A stretch of 64,000 bases of DNA from Cliona cf. orientalis (GCA_963930775.1 OZ005705.1:6200001-6264000), one strand, 5' to 3'. Positions 10,055 through 21,577 are shown, counted from the stretch's first letter. A program made the numbers and translations. Notes: generated from the letters alone by a model not told the origin.

Positions 10055-13000
10055 ATGAATTCTATGATTTACGCGTGGCTGTGTTCCCTGACTGCTGCCT
10101 TTGGCGGATTTATGTGGGGCTATGAAGTTGGGTAAGTGAAAGATCGTCGTGACCTCTGGCCGCGGCGGCCATTGTCCGCGGCAGTGATCGCACAACTTTC
10201 CCGGCAGTGCCGCGGCGAGCAAGTCTGCCTGTATAAAGAAGTCCGAGGCTCCGTACTGTTCAAGATCAGACCATGCTTCATTGCAGGGGCCATGAAGCTC
10301 TACTGTGCCGGGGAAAATACCGGAGCTCTACCACTACTGCGGGCCTTTATATCAGTGGCGGTTCTGAAATTCTCATTCTGGGAGAGTACCTTTTAATAGC
10401 CATGGCCGGGCATAGGCACTAAAGTACAGAATAATATGTGGCCATGACTTTGTCCCAGCAGCCTAATATATAAATATCTGCTAACCACCAAACTTCAACT
10501 GTTCAGTGAAGCCAGACTGAAGTTGACCTTGCCAGTGGTGCTCCTTGGGGCCAATAGTGAATGCTAGTTTAGACAATATGAGTGTGTGATCATCATTTTC
10601 CTGTAGTTCCAGCAACGGGGTGAAAGAGATGAAGGACTTCAGACTCACTTTCAACATCTCGTATACACCCATTACTGTACATATGACGTCCAATGTATCA
10701 AACGAGACCACGGTCTCTGCTGCTCGGTGTTCCTCGGACGATGATGTTGAAACCAGTGCATTGCTGGTACAATACACTGCATACTAAAACATGCCCCTGT
10801 GATAATTGACTTTGCAGGGTGCTATTGTGTCCGTATTTTACATTGGTGCTCTGGTGGGTGCCCTGGTATCAGGGCCTCTCTCCGATTTGGCCGGGAGGAA
10901 AGTCACTGTTATTGTTGGGGCCTCCTTGTGTGGTGTTGGGGGAGCTCTACAAGCCTCCTCCTTTTATCTCTGGTTAGAGAATATCATACTAATTGTAGCA
11001 GCTGTATAATAATCATCATTGTAACAATAATATTATTATATTGCTTACACGACCAATACTACCAGGATGCTCTTTCTTGGAAGAGTGATTAGTGGAATGG
11101 GAATAGGGTATGTGGTTTGATTTTTTTTCTATTCATGTGTTAAAATTTATTCATCTTGTGGGAATTATAGGATTTTGCTGCAAGCATCTCCACTCTATAT
11201 AGCTGAGATTGCACCTAAGGAAAAGCGTGGAATCATGACTGCTTTCGTGAATGGCTTTAGTACCACTGGTGGCGTGGTAAGGATGAGCTTCAAGGGATCC
11301 AATTTCGCAGATAATTGATTAATCACGAAATTCAAAATTAAGTTAATGGCGAGTGTCCGCAAAATGGCTATCCGTGAAATTGAACCCCTAGAGTATTTTC
11401 CGTGACCTATAGCTAGCATATTCATCAACTCTATCAATTGAAAATGCTTAGATGGGTACTCTGGCTACTTTTGCTACCAAGGAGATTCCAGTTGGGTGGA
11501 GAATCACTCTCTCACTGCATTGTTTATGTGGCATAGTTCTTGCTATAGGGGCACTCTTCCTGCCGGAGACTCCAAGGAAAGCTCATAGATTTCTTATGCA
11601 TGGTCTTCGTGTGTTCAATAACTTGTGTTTTGTGATGAACAGATTTTTAGTAAAGAAGCATAAAGATACAAAAGCACTGAAAGTATTGGCAAAAATCCAC
11701 CAAGATCAAGGTAAAGCTGAAGGTGAACTCTCTGAGATCCAGACTGCCCTGAGACGGCCAGTGGGTCAAAACATCTGGCAGACGTTGAAGTACCTATTCT
11801 CAAAGTCTGTTCTACCAAGGTTCGATTCCCATTCTAGAGGAATCAAATTAAGTACTATGTAGGTAACCATTGTAATCAACTTTAGGATATTGATAGGGAT
11901 TGGTCTGACCTTGGTTGTCAGAGGAGTTGGTTCATCAGTTATAGTGTAAGCAGCCAAAGCTACTTGAGATTGTGGCAAAGAATCAAACTTGCCAAATCAA
12001 TTATTGTGGTTTCAAATATTGTGTAGGGTGTATTCGGTGTCCATCTTTTGTAAAGTTGGAACGGATGGCTACACTGGGACTGTTGTGCTGATGGTGTTCA
12101 ATTTTTGCTCTCAAATTTTTGGCATCTACATCATAAGCAAGGTACATACTATTGTGATCCTATTATTCTTAGATACAATCACAGCCTCCAACTCTCTAAG
12201 TGTGGTCGTAAGCCCCTACTACTCCTCGGTGTATTGGTTATGGGCAGAGCTTTGGCCTCGGCAGGCACTCTGATTCGAGCCGCTGATCTGGAAGAGATCT
12301 TGGAACTGAACTTGGGCCGGACAATAGCTGGATATGTTGTCATTGCCTTAGTGACGCTCTATATCTCTGCGAACACCAGCACCATTGCGCAAGTCACCTC
12401 ATGGGTTTGTTCTTCACAGAATATAATCTGCCATGTTCCGTATACAGAACTATTGCGTACATTGTTCTCTCTGAGATATACCCAATAAGGATAAGGGGTA
12501 AGTAATAGAGCAGGTGGCAATATAGAATCACAATAACATGCATTGTAGCTACAGAAATTATTATTGCCACAATAATTATTATAGGCATTAGTGCTGCACT
12601 AAGCCAGATCGGCTGGTGGGGTGGGATAATTCTTTTGGGAGAAATTGGCCCTGTTCTCATCTCTTCTCCACTGAAAACTTCCGGAACGCTCTACTTCCTA
12701 AGCGGAATGTGTCTAGTGGCCTTTCTCCATGTCCTATTCTTCATACCAGAAACAAAGGTGACAAAAACTATTATTGTGATATCAACTTGAAATATGTATG
12801 AACTATTCGTAACAATTTGGGCAGGATTTGAGCTTGGAGAACATTGATAATCTATTTAGTAAACCTTGGAGCAAGAGAGCAAATATCTTGTACTATCTCG
12901 GGTAAACAAACACAGTATTATTTCCAGATCTTGTGTGGTAACTATGGCTACTGATAGGTGTGGCTGTTTTTGTTCCTCTGGGTGTGGAATTTGTAAGAGG

Positions 13001-13135
13001 AGGCTCATCCCAGTGGACACGACTGACTCTGAGGAAAGGGAACAGCTACAGGAGCCACTCGATCAGAATAGTCTTAGTTCTATTGACAGTACTGAGCTGG
13101 ATGACGATGATGCAGAATTTGAAACTAAGATTTAA
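10055..13135 (+). CDS. MFS sugar porter (SLC2-like), array copy 4
   Basis: Exons: 10055-10131, 10607-10766, 10818-10972, 11066-11107, 11171-11276, 11452-11576, 11643-11819, 11886-11945, 12027-12141, 12201-12388, 12448-12497, 12585-12757, 12825-12901, 12958-13135 (560 residues). It is a recent duplicate of copy 3, with matching motifs and matching intron 1 sequence. Intron 6 (11577-11642) again starts GA, but here it is 66 bp with no in-frame stop. If retained it would only add 22 residues to the central loop after PETPR. Intron 10 (12389-12447) has the same GC donor as in copy 3. The residue before the tail exon is G (GGG) where the other copies have R. Function as for the paralogues; substrate unknown. 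Confidence 0.87.
10132..10606 (+). other. GC-rich conserved intron 1 of the copy 3/4 pair
   Basis: The first intron of copy 4, and its equivalent at 6812-7285 in copy 3, contains about 270 bp of unusually GC-rich sequence with a small inverted repeat around CCGCGGCGGCCATTGTCCGC. In copy 4 this stretch is open for 86 codons (10136-10396). In copy 3 the corresponding stretch carries several small indels. It resembles no known protein and does not continue a transporter reading frame. It may be an old insertion carried along by the duplication, or a regulatory segment. Confidence 0.4.
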
Positions 13136-13341
13136 ATATTAAAGTACTGTGGAAAAAATATTAATAGTAACTATTATTTTTATAGAATACAGTCACATGG
13201 CCCACATCCTCAGTTATACATTTATATCATGGTGCTTGTTAGCCACATAATTTTTGTTATGGCCAACTGCGCACGCGCCAAACCGTATTTATTGCGCCAG
13301 CCACGCCCACCACCAAGCCACTCCCCTTACAAACATTGGTG

Positions 13342-16300
13342 ATGAAGCTGAAGTTACGGATAGGTGGCTCGAAAAAGAACCTTCATGTGTGGATACTGAC
13401 GCTGTTTGCCGCTTTTGGCGGCTTTATGTTTGGCTATGACACAGGGTGAGAGATCATTAAGCTTCATATATAAATTTGTTGTGATATAGCTTGTCTTCCC
13501 CATAGAGTCATCAATGGGGTTTTGGAGATGGAAGGGTTTAGGATGACGCTAGGTTTTTCTAGTAACAGCAGTGGAGCCGAGTGTGCCAGCAGTGACGGGG
13601 CAGATGAAGGAACCATACTGGTATGTCACAACATTTCTAAATAATATTAACGTGTACTCCGAGTCATTGACCTACATTCATTTATTTGTGATTATTTCTA
13701 TCACCATGCAAGGGATTGATTGTGTCGATGTTTTCCGTTGGCTGCTTACCAGGAGCTCTGATGGCTGGAGGTATGAGTATGCTATTCCAAGATAATATTA
13801 TTACTCTCATTGTCTTGGCTGGCAGCTGTTTCTGATTGGGTGGGACGAAAACTAGCCATCATCTTCGGTGGAGTCATTTTTACGATAGGTGCTGTATTCC
13901 AAAGCTCAGCATACTTTGTCTGGTGAGGTCAATAATTAGCTATTAATGTGAGATCAAGAACTAATTCCTTTGTCTCAGGATGATAATTCTTGGTAGGATA
14001 GTGGCAGGAATTGGAGTGGGGTAAGCAGTTAGTCAGATAGAAAATCAATATTAAGTTTATATTATATACCTGTCTTGGCTACAGTGTTTTGAGCATGGTG
14101 GTGCCTGTTTATAATGCTGAGCTTGCACCGAAATCCCTACGCGGAAGACTAGTCTCTCTTAATCAACTGGCCATCACTGCTGGCATCATGGTAAACCTTA
14201 ACCCTTCCCATTATGAAGGTACCACTGATTGCTCTTTATAATATGCTTCTTCTCTTGCAGGCTAGCTTTATCACTGGGCTAGTGTGTAGCTACTTCCTTG
14301 CTGGTTGGCGAGTGGCGCTTGGTGTGCAGTGTCTCTTTGGTGTCGTACTAATTGTAGGGATGCTGTTCCTACCAGAAACTCCCAGGTATATACATGTATG
14401 TGGTCATGCACCACGTATCTATTTAGCCTTCAGAGCCAATCCCTTTCGTAGAGAATTGGCTATGTATAGAGCGGGTGGAAATTATCTAAGGTACTTGGTA
14501 TTGTTACTATGGTATACCAATACTCCACCATACAGGCACTGTACACTGATTAAATCACTGTGGGCTAGGGTAGCTCTGTTTTGTTAGTTTTTGAACATGA
14601 CTTGACTATGGATGCTCTACTGGAGGATGATCTTAGTGACATTAGATGTTGTTACTATAGTAACATATACCAAAATTAATACTAGTCACCTCTAATACTT
14701 AATCACTATTTTCAGTTAATCTTGTGTATACAGATGGTTGGTGAAGAAGCATCGTGATGAGAAGGCATCTCGTGTCCTGGTAAGGTTGCGTCGTAGCTCA
14801 CCAGAGGAAGTAAAACCAGAACTAGAGGAAATCCAAGCTTCCATAAAGGACAGTGAGATGGGCGGGGCTAGGGCGTGGTGGTGGGCATGGCGAGCTCTAT
14901 TGAGATGGAGGATAATTCAAAGGTATGGGAGTTACTCTATACTTCTTCACTGAAGCATGTTTCACAAATTAATTTTTAATAGACTTTTCATTGGTGTCGG
15001 AATTCAAATCTTTCAGCAATTAACTGGAATGAACGTCATCATGTGAGTAAAATCCCTGCTGTTATACAGTTGTGATACTCTTGTCCTAAATAGTTATAGG
15101 AAATACTGATGCACTTCCGTTATGTGATACATGCTTTACCATCACACACCTCACACTCTTTCTTATTACACGCAGGTATTACTCGACGTCGATATTTTCC
15201 CGGATTGGAGTGGAAAGTTACGTCTCAACTGCAATAGTTGGCACACTCAACTTTCTCACCACTATCCTGTCCATCTTCCTCGTTGACAAGGTAGGGACTA
15301 ATAAGAGTGATCAACTGTTGTGATCAACTATAGTGGTACAGTGACTGGTAATAATATGTACCGGTACATGATTAGGCTCCTTAAAACCACAGGTTGCTTC
15401 CCCAATTAAGTCACGAAATATGTTCAGTCAGCATTTTATTGTCGACTGTACGTATTGGTGTTCTTTGACACCTTGGTGTCGTATGGGGGTCTTATAGGTG
15501 TGTACCAATCTAAGGTTTTAGCTATAGTGCATGGTGCTACAGCTACAGTACATCATGGCTAATGGAATAATCATGTGCTATGTCATTTCACGTTTATATG
15601 GCCATGGGGCCTGCAATAGTTCATGACTAATCTTGGTAATCTACCCTTGATGGTACAGCCTAACTCCTTCCTTAGGTTGGTCGTAAGGCACTCCTGTTGC
15701 TAGGCAGCATTGGGATGTTGTTCTCAATGCTGTTGGCTGCCACCCTGATCATATCATTCAGAGTCGGTCTGCCAGGAGGAGACCCAGAGACCGACAAACA
15801 CGTTGGCTACATCATTGTCCTGCTCATCTGTTTCTTTGTCTTCAACTTTGCCTACAGCTGGGGGTAAGCTAACAAGTTCACCCACTTTACAGCACCATTG
15901 GTAGCTAAAATGAACAAATTTGCATCATCCCTGGACCTTTTTTTAGACGAGACTAAATATTATTATGTTTCTAAATAAAGTGCTGCACATTACAACCATA
16001 TTATTATATTGTAATTTTTTTCTGCTTATACAGACCTATTGCCTGGGTGGTGACGAGTGAGATCTTTCCACTTGATGTTCGTGGTGCAGCTGTGTCCATC
16101 ACAACAGCCGGCAACTGGACAGGGAACTTCCTCGTAGCCATGCTAACACCCGTTCTCATTCTCTGCTCCCCTCTTGATATCCACGGCACATTCTACCTCC
16201 TCTCTGGGGCTCTGCTGATGGGTTTCTTCTTTGTGCTATTAACACTTCCGGAGACAAAGGTATAGTATGCATGTACACTAGTCTTATTTTAATGTGGATT

Positions 16301-16700
16301 AGTTTTGTTGTTAGGGTGAAAGTTTGGAGCAAATAGAGGAGCTATTTTCTCAGCAATGGTTGAAAAGGATCAATCTATTCTACTACTTACGGTGAGTGAG
16401 AAATCATTGGTTTGCATTCAATTTGGCTGCAATAACAATCTCCTCAAACTGTCATGTATATTATAATAGGTGTGGTTGTCCGTGGAAGTGTCAAAGAGAT
16501 GCAAATGATGTAATTGTAGAAACTAGATCCAGTGATGGGAGGTTAGTACCTCATAATATAGATTTCATCAGTGTACTGTACGCATGCATAATAATTACAT
16601 TGTATGTGCTCTTGTCTCCAGCAGGGCGGAGGAAGAACACTTCCTATTACCACGTGAATACAAGAATGAGATTGTTGATGGAGATTTAGCCGAAGACTGA
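13342..16700 (+). CDS. MFS sugar porter (SLC2-like), array copy 5 (divergent)
   Basis: Exons: 13342-13445, 13506-13620, 13713-13770, 13826-13922, 13979-14020, 14085-14190, 14261-14385, 14734-14922, 14993-15052, 15176-15290, 15676-15863, 16034-16259, 16315-16391, 16470-16541, 16625-16700 (549 residues). It is more canonical than its neighbours: GGFMFGYDTG, SDWVGRK, PETPR, QQLTGMN in helix 7 (a sugar-contact motif of this family), VGRKALLLLG, SEIFPLDVRG, PETKG. Intron differences: the 155-bp third exon of copies 2-4 is split in two here, while their exons 11 and 12 are fused here. The intron after PETPR has a normal GT donor. The tail starts CGCP but then diverges and ends EYKNEIVDGDLAED. The start ATG gives a 20-residue leader before helix 1. 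Confidence 0.92.
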
Positions 16701-16890
16701 TGAGCTCACTTCGATTTTTTTTATAGCAGGTCAACGTTTAATTTTTAACGCATGATTGTATGTGTTGTGTGTTATGTATTGATTTATACAACATTACAAG
16801 ATCTACTAATTTATTATGCCTAGGTATATTATATTATATGACGTGATACCTTTATTGCCAGTTGAGTTATGCATGCTGAATTTTTAGCGG

Positions 16891-19544
16891 TCAAAAGAAG
16901 TCAAGTAGACCCTCTTCAAGAAAGCGTTTGTACACGCACATGAACTTTGCCACGAAGGCCTCCAGGTGGAAGATGGCTTTGCTGCCCAATCGAAGCTTGT
17001 GTTCATAGAAGGCAGCCATTTGTGTCACGTCAGCTTTTAGCTCGCCATCACAGTTCACCACCAGCTCCGACAACAGCCCCTAAATCACAGTCATAAGCAG
17101 TAAATAGAGTTTAGATCACCCAAAAATAGACTAAGTACCATTCAGTTTTTTATCCCAGAAAAATCCATTAATTGTTATAATAATAATAATTATTATCGTA
17201 TATTGAACTTTGACCCATAATACAAACATATGGGAAACGTGTGGGTGGAAACACGTATGATAATTTGGTATTCGTCATGTGCAAAATCCGTATCAGTCAT
17301 GTTCGTCACATGATCGCCGTATATACAGTGTTGAAACGTTGAACAATGGTTGAACGTTGAGCGCCAGAGAAGAAAGTGAGTTGCTGCTATCAGTCATTTT
17401 TGTTGCCCGAGTTAGATAAATGAGCCACGGTGCCGCTGCCCTTACCTTACTTAGCTATACGCCTTAGTCTTCGGTGCCTAAAAAGACGGCGGCCATCGCC
17501 AAAACTTAAAGCAGTCCCTCAGTCTTAGCTTTACCGCTCGAACTACTAAAGCTCCAGTACAGAATAGGCTTCTTAAATATACGATAAATACCTTATTGCC
17601 ATAGTAGAACGACGATACCTCAGAAATACCACTTGTTCATTGCCCTTTGCATTGTTACTCGTGCTTCGCACTCATAACAATACGCGGCAATGAACTCATG
17701 ATATTTCCCGGTATCGTCGTTCTACTATGGCAATAAGTATACCGTAAATCGCTAATATTTCGATGTTAAATATTTTCGGACGGCATGGCTTGTGCGAAAA
17801 TTAAACGCACGAATTATATGCGCAATACTAACGACAATGCGGTACAAGGTCGTTTGTCCGAAAATTATTTAACGCGAAAGATTATCGCATGAAATATTTT
17901 AGACACGAAATATTCGCGATTTACGGTATATTATTATTATTATCACACACACATTATTATCACTTATTTACCTTGATGATAATGTCAGGAGGAATACAGT
18001 GAGTCAGTAGCTCATAGAGCCGACCACGAACTTCCAGCAATCTGTAAAAACAAATAACCATCTATGCTATGTGGGGGGGGGGGGGGGGGGGGGGGGGAGG
18101 TGTGTGGCTGACTCCACCCACATACCTTTGTGGTGACTGCTGCTCCACTATGAGGTTGGCAGTCTCCCTCAGAAATGTTTCCCAGTCACAATCTGGCACA
18201 CTCTGATCAGCTGTGAATGGATACCTATGTACATGCATACATCAACAGCTTATCGAGACAACATAAGGGTATAAAATAGTGCAAATTATACATCTGTGTG
18301 TGTGTGTGTGTGATCAATATTGAATGCCAAAATTTAATTGACTTACTGCTGGACCCGACAGGCCTCACACAAGAGGAGAGCCTTTCTCAAGTTTCTTCCC
18401 GACTTCTCAGCGATCTTTTTAGCCAACTCTGGAGGTAAGTTGAGGCCCTCCTTCCTACAGACTTGGTGAAGCACACTACACACCTACAAGTGCAGGGAGG
18501 AGAGAGGTGGGGAGGGAGGGAGAGAGAGAGAGAGAAAGGAGAGAGATAAGCTTGAGCTCCATATCTACAAACTACAATTCATATTATAGTCAAGTGCTGC
18601 TTTTGCTCGTGAGAAGCATTGTTTGCTAACTTCTTGTGGTTCACGAAGATTGCTACAGCTTAACAGCATTATCATGTATCAAATCTAATAAATTCATCCC
18701 CACTAACATACCTCTTCAATTTTGGGGGCAGCCACCCTCACTCCAAGGCACCTGCTTCGTATGGCTGGGATGACCTTACTGGTGGAGTTGCAGCAGAGGA
18801 TGATACGACAGGTGGCCATGTACTTCTCCATAGTCCTCCTCAGAGCGTGCTGGGCGTCTCTTGTCAGCTGGTCTACCTCTGTCAGCACCACCACTATGAT
18901 GAAAAATGAAAAAGAGAGTTTATAGCATTCTTTGCATAGCTTTAGGAGTACCTTTAAATGATTTATGGGATGCTTCAAGAACTTGATTTTGCGCTACTTC
19001 CTTCAAGAGCTCTTGAATGACCACTCTGTCATGGACACCAGCATCACTATGAACACCCCACGAGAAGGTACCGTGATAATAAAAACGTACACCAAAATCA
19101 ACACAAAAGTATTACCCACCTGGGATTAATCTCAACATGGTAGTTGCTGGATATACTCGATATTTCAAGCTTTTTCTTAGATGGAGTCTGATGGGTGGTG
19201 GGGGGGATGGGAGAGGGAGGGAGGGGTTAGATTTTATAGTTGTGTGCATATTATAAGAGTATGCTTACAGTATACGTCATATGCTCAATCCTCAGTTTCT
19301 CTGCACCACTCCCATAGAGTTCACGGAGCACACACATGATTCTCGTCTTCTTCCCAGCTCCAGAAGGACCATAGACTAGCAGATGAGGGAAATCCCCACT
19401 CTGAGCCTACATTAATTTTTGACATGCTCTACAGTCCATAGAAATTTGTAGGCTTACCAGTCTTTTTAGCCATTGAGCCTGTTCCTTGTGGTAGTCTAAC
19501 TTGCTTAGTGAACTAGGTCTGTGCTTGTCCACCCAGAGACTCAT
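16891..19544 (-). CDS. RFC3: Replication factor C subunit 3
   Basis: Nine exons in transcript order: 19458-19544, 19269-19406, 19120-19187, 18952-19046, 18712-18893, 18347-18483, 18126-18224, 17972-18041, 16891-17079. They give 354 residues, against about 356 in vertebrates. It is a small AAA+ subunit of the RFC clamp loader, which opens PCNA and loads it at primer-template junctions in the nucleus. It starts [10 protein letters not shown] like the animal family. Walker A is GPSGAGKKT (42-50). The Walker B region is VVVLTEVD (130-137), followed by the [13 protein letters not shown] stretch and the CCNSTSKVI sensor segment, then IRSRC. The C-terminal collar segment contains [20 protein letters not shown]. 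It is divergent from NDFIP, with 205 bp between start codons. The last intron (17080-17971) holds two inverted-repeat elements. Confidence 0.96.
17588..17740. mobile_element. TIR element (about 153 bp) in RFC3 last intron
   Basis: The ends are about 30-bp inverted repeats: ATACCTTATTGCCATAGTAG at the left and CTACTATGGCAATAAGTAT at the right, with GAACGACGATAC / GTATCGTCGTTC inside them. No coding content. It abuts the next element and shares its terminal TA. Confidence 0.75.
17740..17928. mobile_element. TIR element (about 189 bp) adjoining the previous one
   Basis: The ends are TACCGTAAATCGC and GCGATTTACGGTA. The subterminal CTAATATTTCG pairs imperfectly with CGAAATATTCG. Non-coding. The TACCGTA terminus resembles the ends of the elements at 1371, 5880 and 22733, so these may belong to one superfamily (inference). 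Confidence 0.75.
18073..18097 (+). repeat. Poly-G tract (25 bases) in RFC3 intron
   Basis: An uninterrupted G run close to the splice junction of the exon at 17972-18041. On the coding strand it is a C run upstream of the acceptor. The exact length is likely unstable or uncertain. Confidence 0.85.
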
Positions 19545-19749
19545 TTCCACCTAGTTCCCGCCAGTTCTAACGCAATCCCATTTCCCATTTCACAGACTCA
19601 ATGTTGGATACCGGTAAAATTAACGGCGCGCGCGCGCGCGTGCGAAGCGTGCACGTGCGTATAGTGACGTCAAACAATAGCCGTATTATGTATCCGGATA
19701 TCCGTATACTATCGTAAAACCTTCGTTATTCTTGTCAAAACAGAGAAAG
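19545..19749. promoter_or_regulatory. Bidirectional promoter region RFC3/NDFIP
   Basis: Only 205 bp separate the two divergent start codons. It contains an alternating GCGCGCGCGCGCG run at about 19626-19640 and a perfect palindromic CRE-type site TGACGTCA at 19665-19672. The sites are seen; their use is inferred from position. Confidence 0.6.
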
Positions 19750-21322
19750 ATGTCGGGTGACAGCGATAGAGACCCACTCCTTGTAAGCTTGTAGTCACCT
19801 TTACAGCTCATTTTATTTGTATACTATGTCAATGGGTCGTTGTACAAGCTTTACTATTCAGTTTGAAGGGTATAGGTGTCCATAAAACGTATTTTATACG
19901 CTCGAAGATGTTAAAAGTACCCTCGGGCAAGATTTTATCTCGTATTGATTTGTTAATCAATAGGCGAGCGAGGAGCTGACAAAGGATAGTGTGCCGTCCC
20001 ATCCTCCTCCGCCTTACCAAGGTCAAGAAACAGGTATTAAAAAACACAAGTCTGTGCTATATAAATAGCCGGTATTAATTTTATGTCGAAATTTGAGGTT
20101 TTGTCTTGTTTATACAGGTGCCAAGTTCACCCCTCCATCATACTCGAAGCCTATGCCACTGCCAACCTACACCCAGTCTGAGAAGTACGAGAAGGATGGT
20201 GTGTTGGAGATGGAGCTGAGGGAAGAGCCCGAGCTAGAGGACCTGTCACAGAGGACCCCTCACAGAGCAGTGATCCTCGTTGGCAGCGGTGGCTCATCGT
20301 CAGAGGGTGACGCGGGAACCTGCTGTGAATTCACCTTTTTCTTCATAAGTATGCCAACTGCAAAAAATTTAGTCTACAAAGCCTTTGATTTGAATTTGTG
20401 CCAATTTCACAAACTTTAGTATTTAACACACCTCACATAATGTTAAATTTAAACACATACACACACACACTTTCATACAGTCTGTGCAATGTTCAGTGTG
20501 GTTGGTTTTATATTCTCCTGTTGTCTGGCAACGACTGTTGCTGCTCAGTCAGGAGCCCTGGCCGGTCTCGGTGTGGCATTCATATCCAAGCCAATACTCT
20601 TCGAGGTACATATATAACGGTGTCTTATTTTGTCTTGTATGTAATTTGGGAGTACATAGGTGGCACTTAGCCTGGTGTAAATGATTATGTTTATGGTACA
20701 GCGCTTGCATAAATTAATGTGGGGGGGGGGGGGGTAAATCCACCATTTTTGTTGAGTCAAAAGAACTATGGGTTTTGTTGATGTTTGGAGAAACCCCAAA
20801 TGTGATACTATAAATACACGTAGATTACATCATTACCAGTGCTATCTTTATCATAATTAATTTTTCCCTTCAGTCTTGGGACAGTAGTGAGATGAGGGAC
20901 CAGCTCTATATCAATGCTTGTACCCGTTACTATGGTGATACTGATCTGGTCACACAGTGCTCCCATAGGATGTACCTCATCATGCGCCTCTTCATGTGGC
21001 TCATTGGAGTCTTTGGTAAGGGAAAATGTTATGTTAAAAAGTGTTAAATTGAATTCATACTCCTTGTATAATGCCCCACGCTAGAAATTTTGATCCCCCC
21101 CCCCCCCCCCCCCAAAAAAGGCTATTTTTTTTAGCTATAGTAGTGTACCCCTCTTGCCACACGTAAGTTGTTATAGTTAGTATAGTTGATCCCCCAAACT
21201 GCTATGCTTCAAATAGCACTATTCCTGATGTCATGTATGATTGATTTATCTACAATTTTACAGGTCTACTGTTGCTTTACAAAGGTCTATCAGCCTTCTG
21301 CAAGACTAGAGGTCGCTCATAA
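19750..21322 (+). CDS. NDFIP: NEDD4-family-interacting protein (NDFIP-like)
   Basis: Exons: 19750-19782, 19964-20033, 20118-20348, 20481-20605, 20874-21015, 21264-21322 (219 residues). NDFIP proteins are three-helix Golgi/endosomal adaptors that recruit and activate HECT E3 ligases of the NEDD4 family through PY motifs. The N-terminus has PPPY (26-29), PPSY (40-43) and LPTY (49-52), the same order and spacing style as vertebrate NDFIP1/2. It is followed by an acidic segment. Helices: FTFFFISIICAMFSVVGFIF, then a glycine-rich ALAGLGVAFISKPILF segment, then MYLIMRLFMWLIGVFGLLLL. It differs from the family in an extended charged loop of about 30 residues with two cysteines between helices 2 and 3. 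Convergent with TIPIN, 255 bp apart. Confidence 0.88.
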
Positions 21323-21561
21323 ACTCCAAATTGTCAACTTTCACGTTGTTTCCAACTGCTTGCCATTACAAATGGGCTATAATGTGACATTACAATGTAA
21401 CATTAAATTTTCATACTTTTCCCTGTCTATGAGTCTTTTGTGTTGCTTGGGGCATACGGCTCAGAAGTAAGCAAAAGTTCTTGTTCATAGTGTCTTGATC
21501 GTGTATACATACATAATCATAAAAGTTAAAAGAATGATTTTTGTGATTATTATTGAAACAA

Positions 21562-21567
21562 TTTATT
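21562..21567 (-). other. Candidate polyadenylation signal of TIPIN
   Basis: AATAAA on the - strand (TTTATT on +), 11 bp past the TIPIN stop codon. It fits a very short 3' UTR but is unproven. Confidence 0.4.
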
Positions 21568-21577
21568 ATTGAGTTAG

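Noticed and set aside
10136-10396. 86-codon ORF in intron 1 of transporter copy 4
   Set aside because: The nearly identical copy 3 has small indels here, it matches no known family, and it sits between well-supported exons. Recorded as an intron feature, not a gene.
11452-11862. Continuous 136-codon ORF across intron 6 of transporter copy 4, taken as proof that it is exonic
   Set aside because: The paralogues show the same 66-67 bp as an intron, and copy 3 has a frame-breaking base, so the open frame is more likely fortuitous. Retention in copy 4 remains possible.
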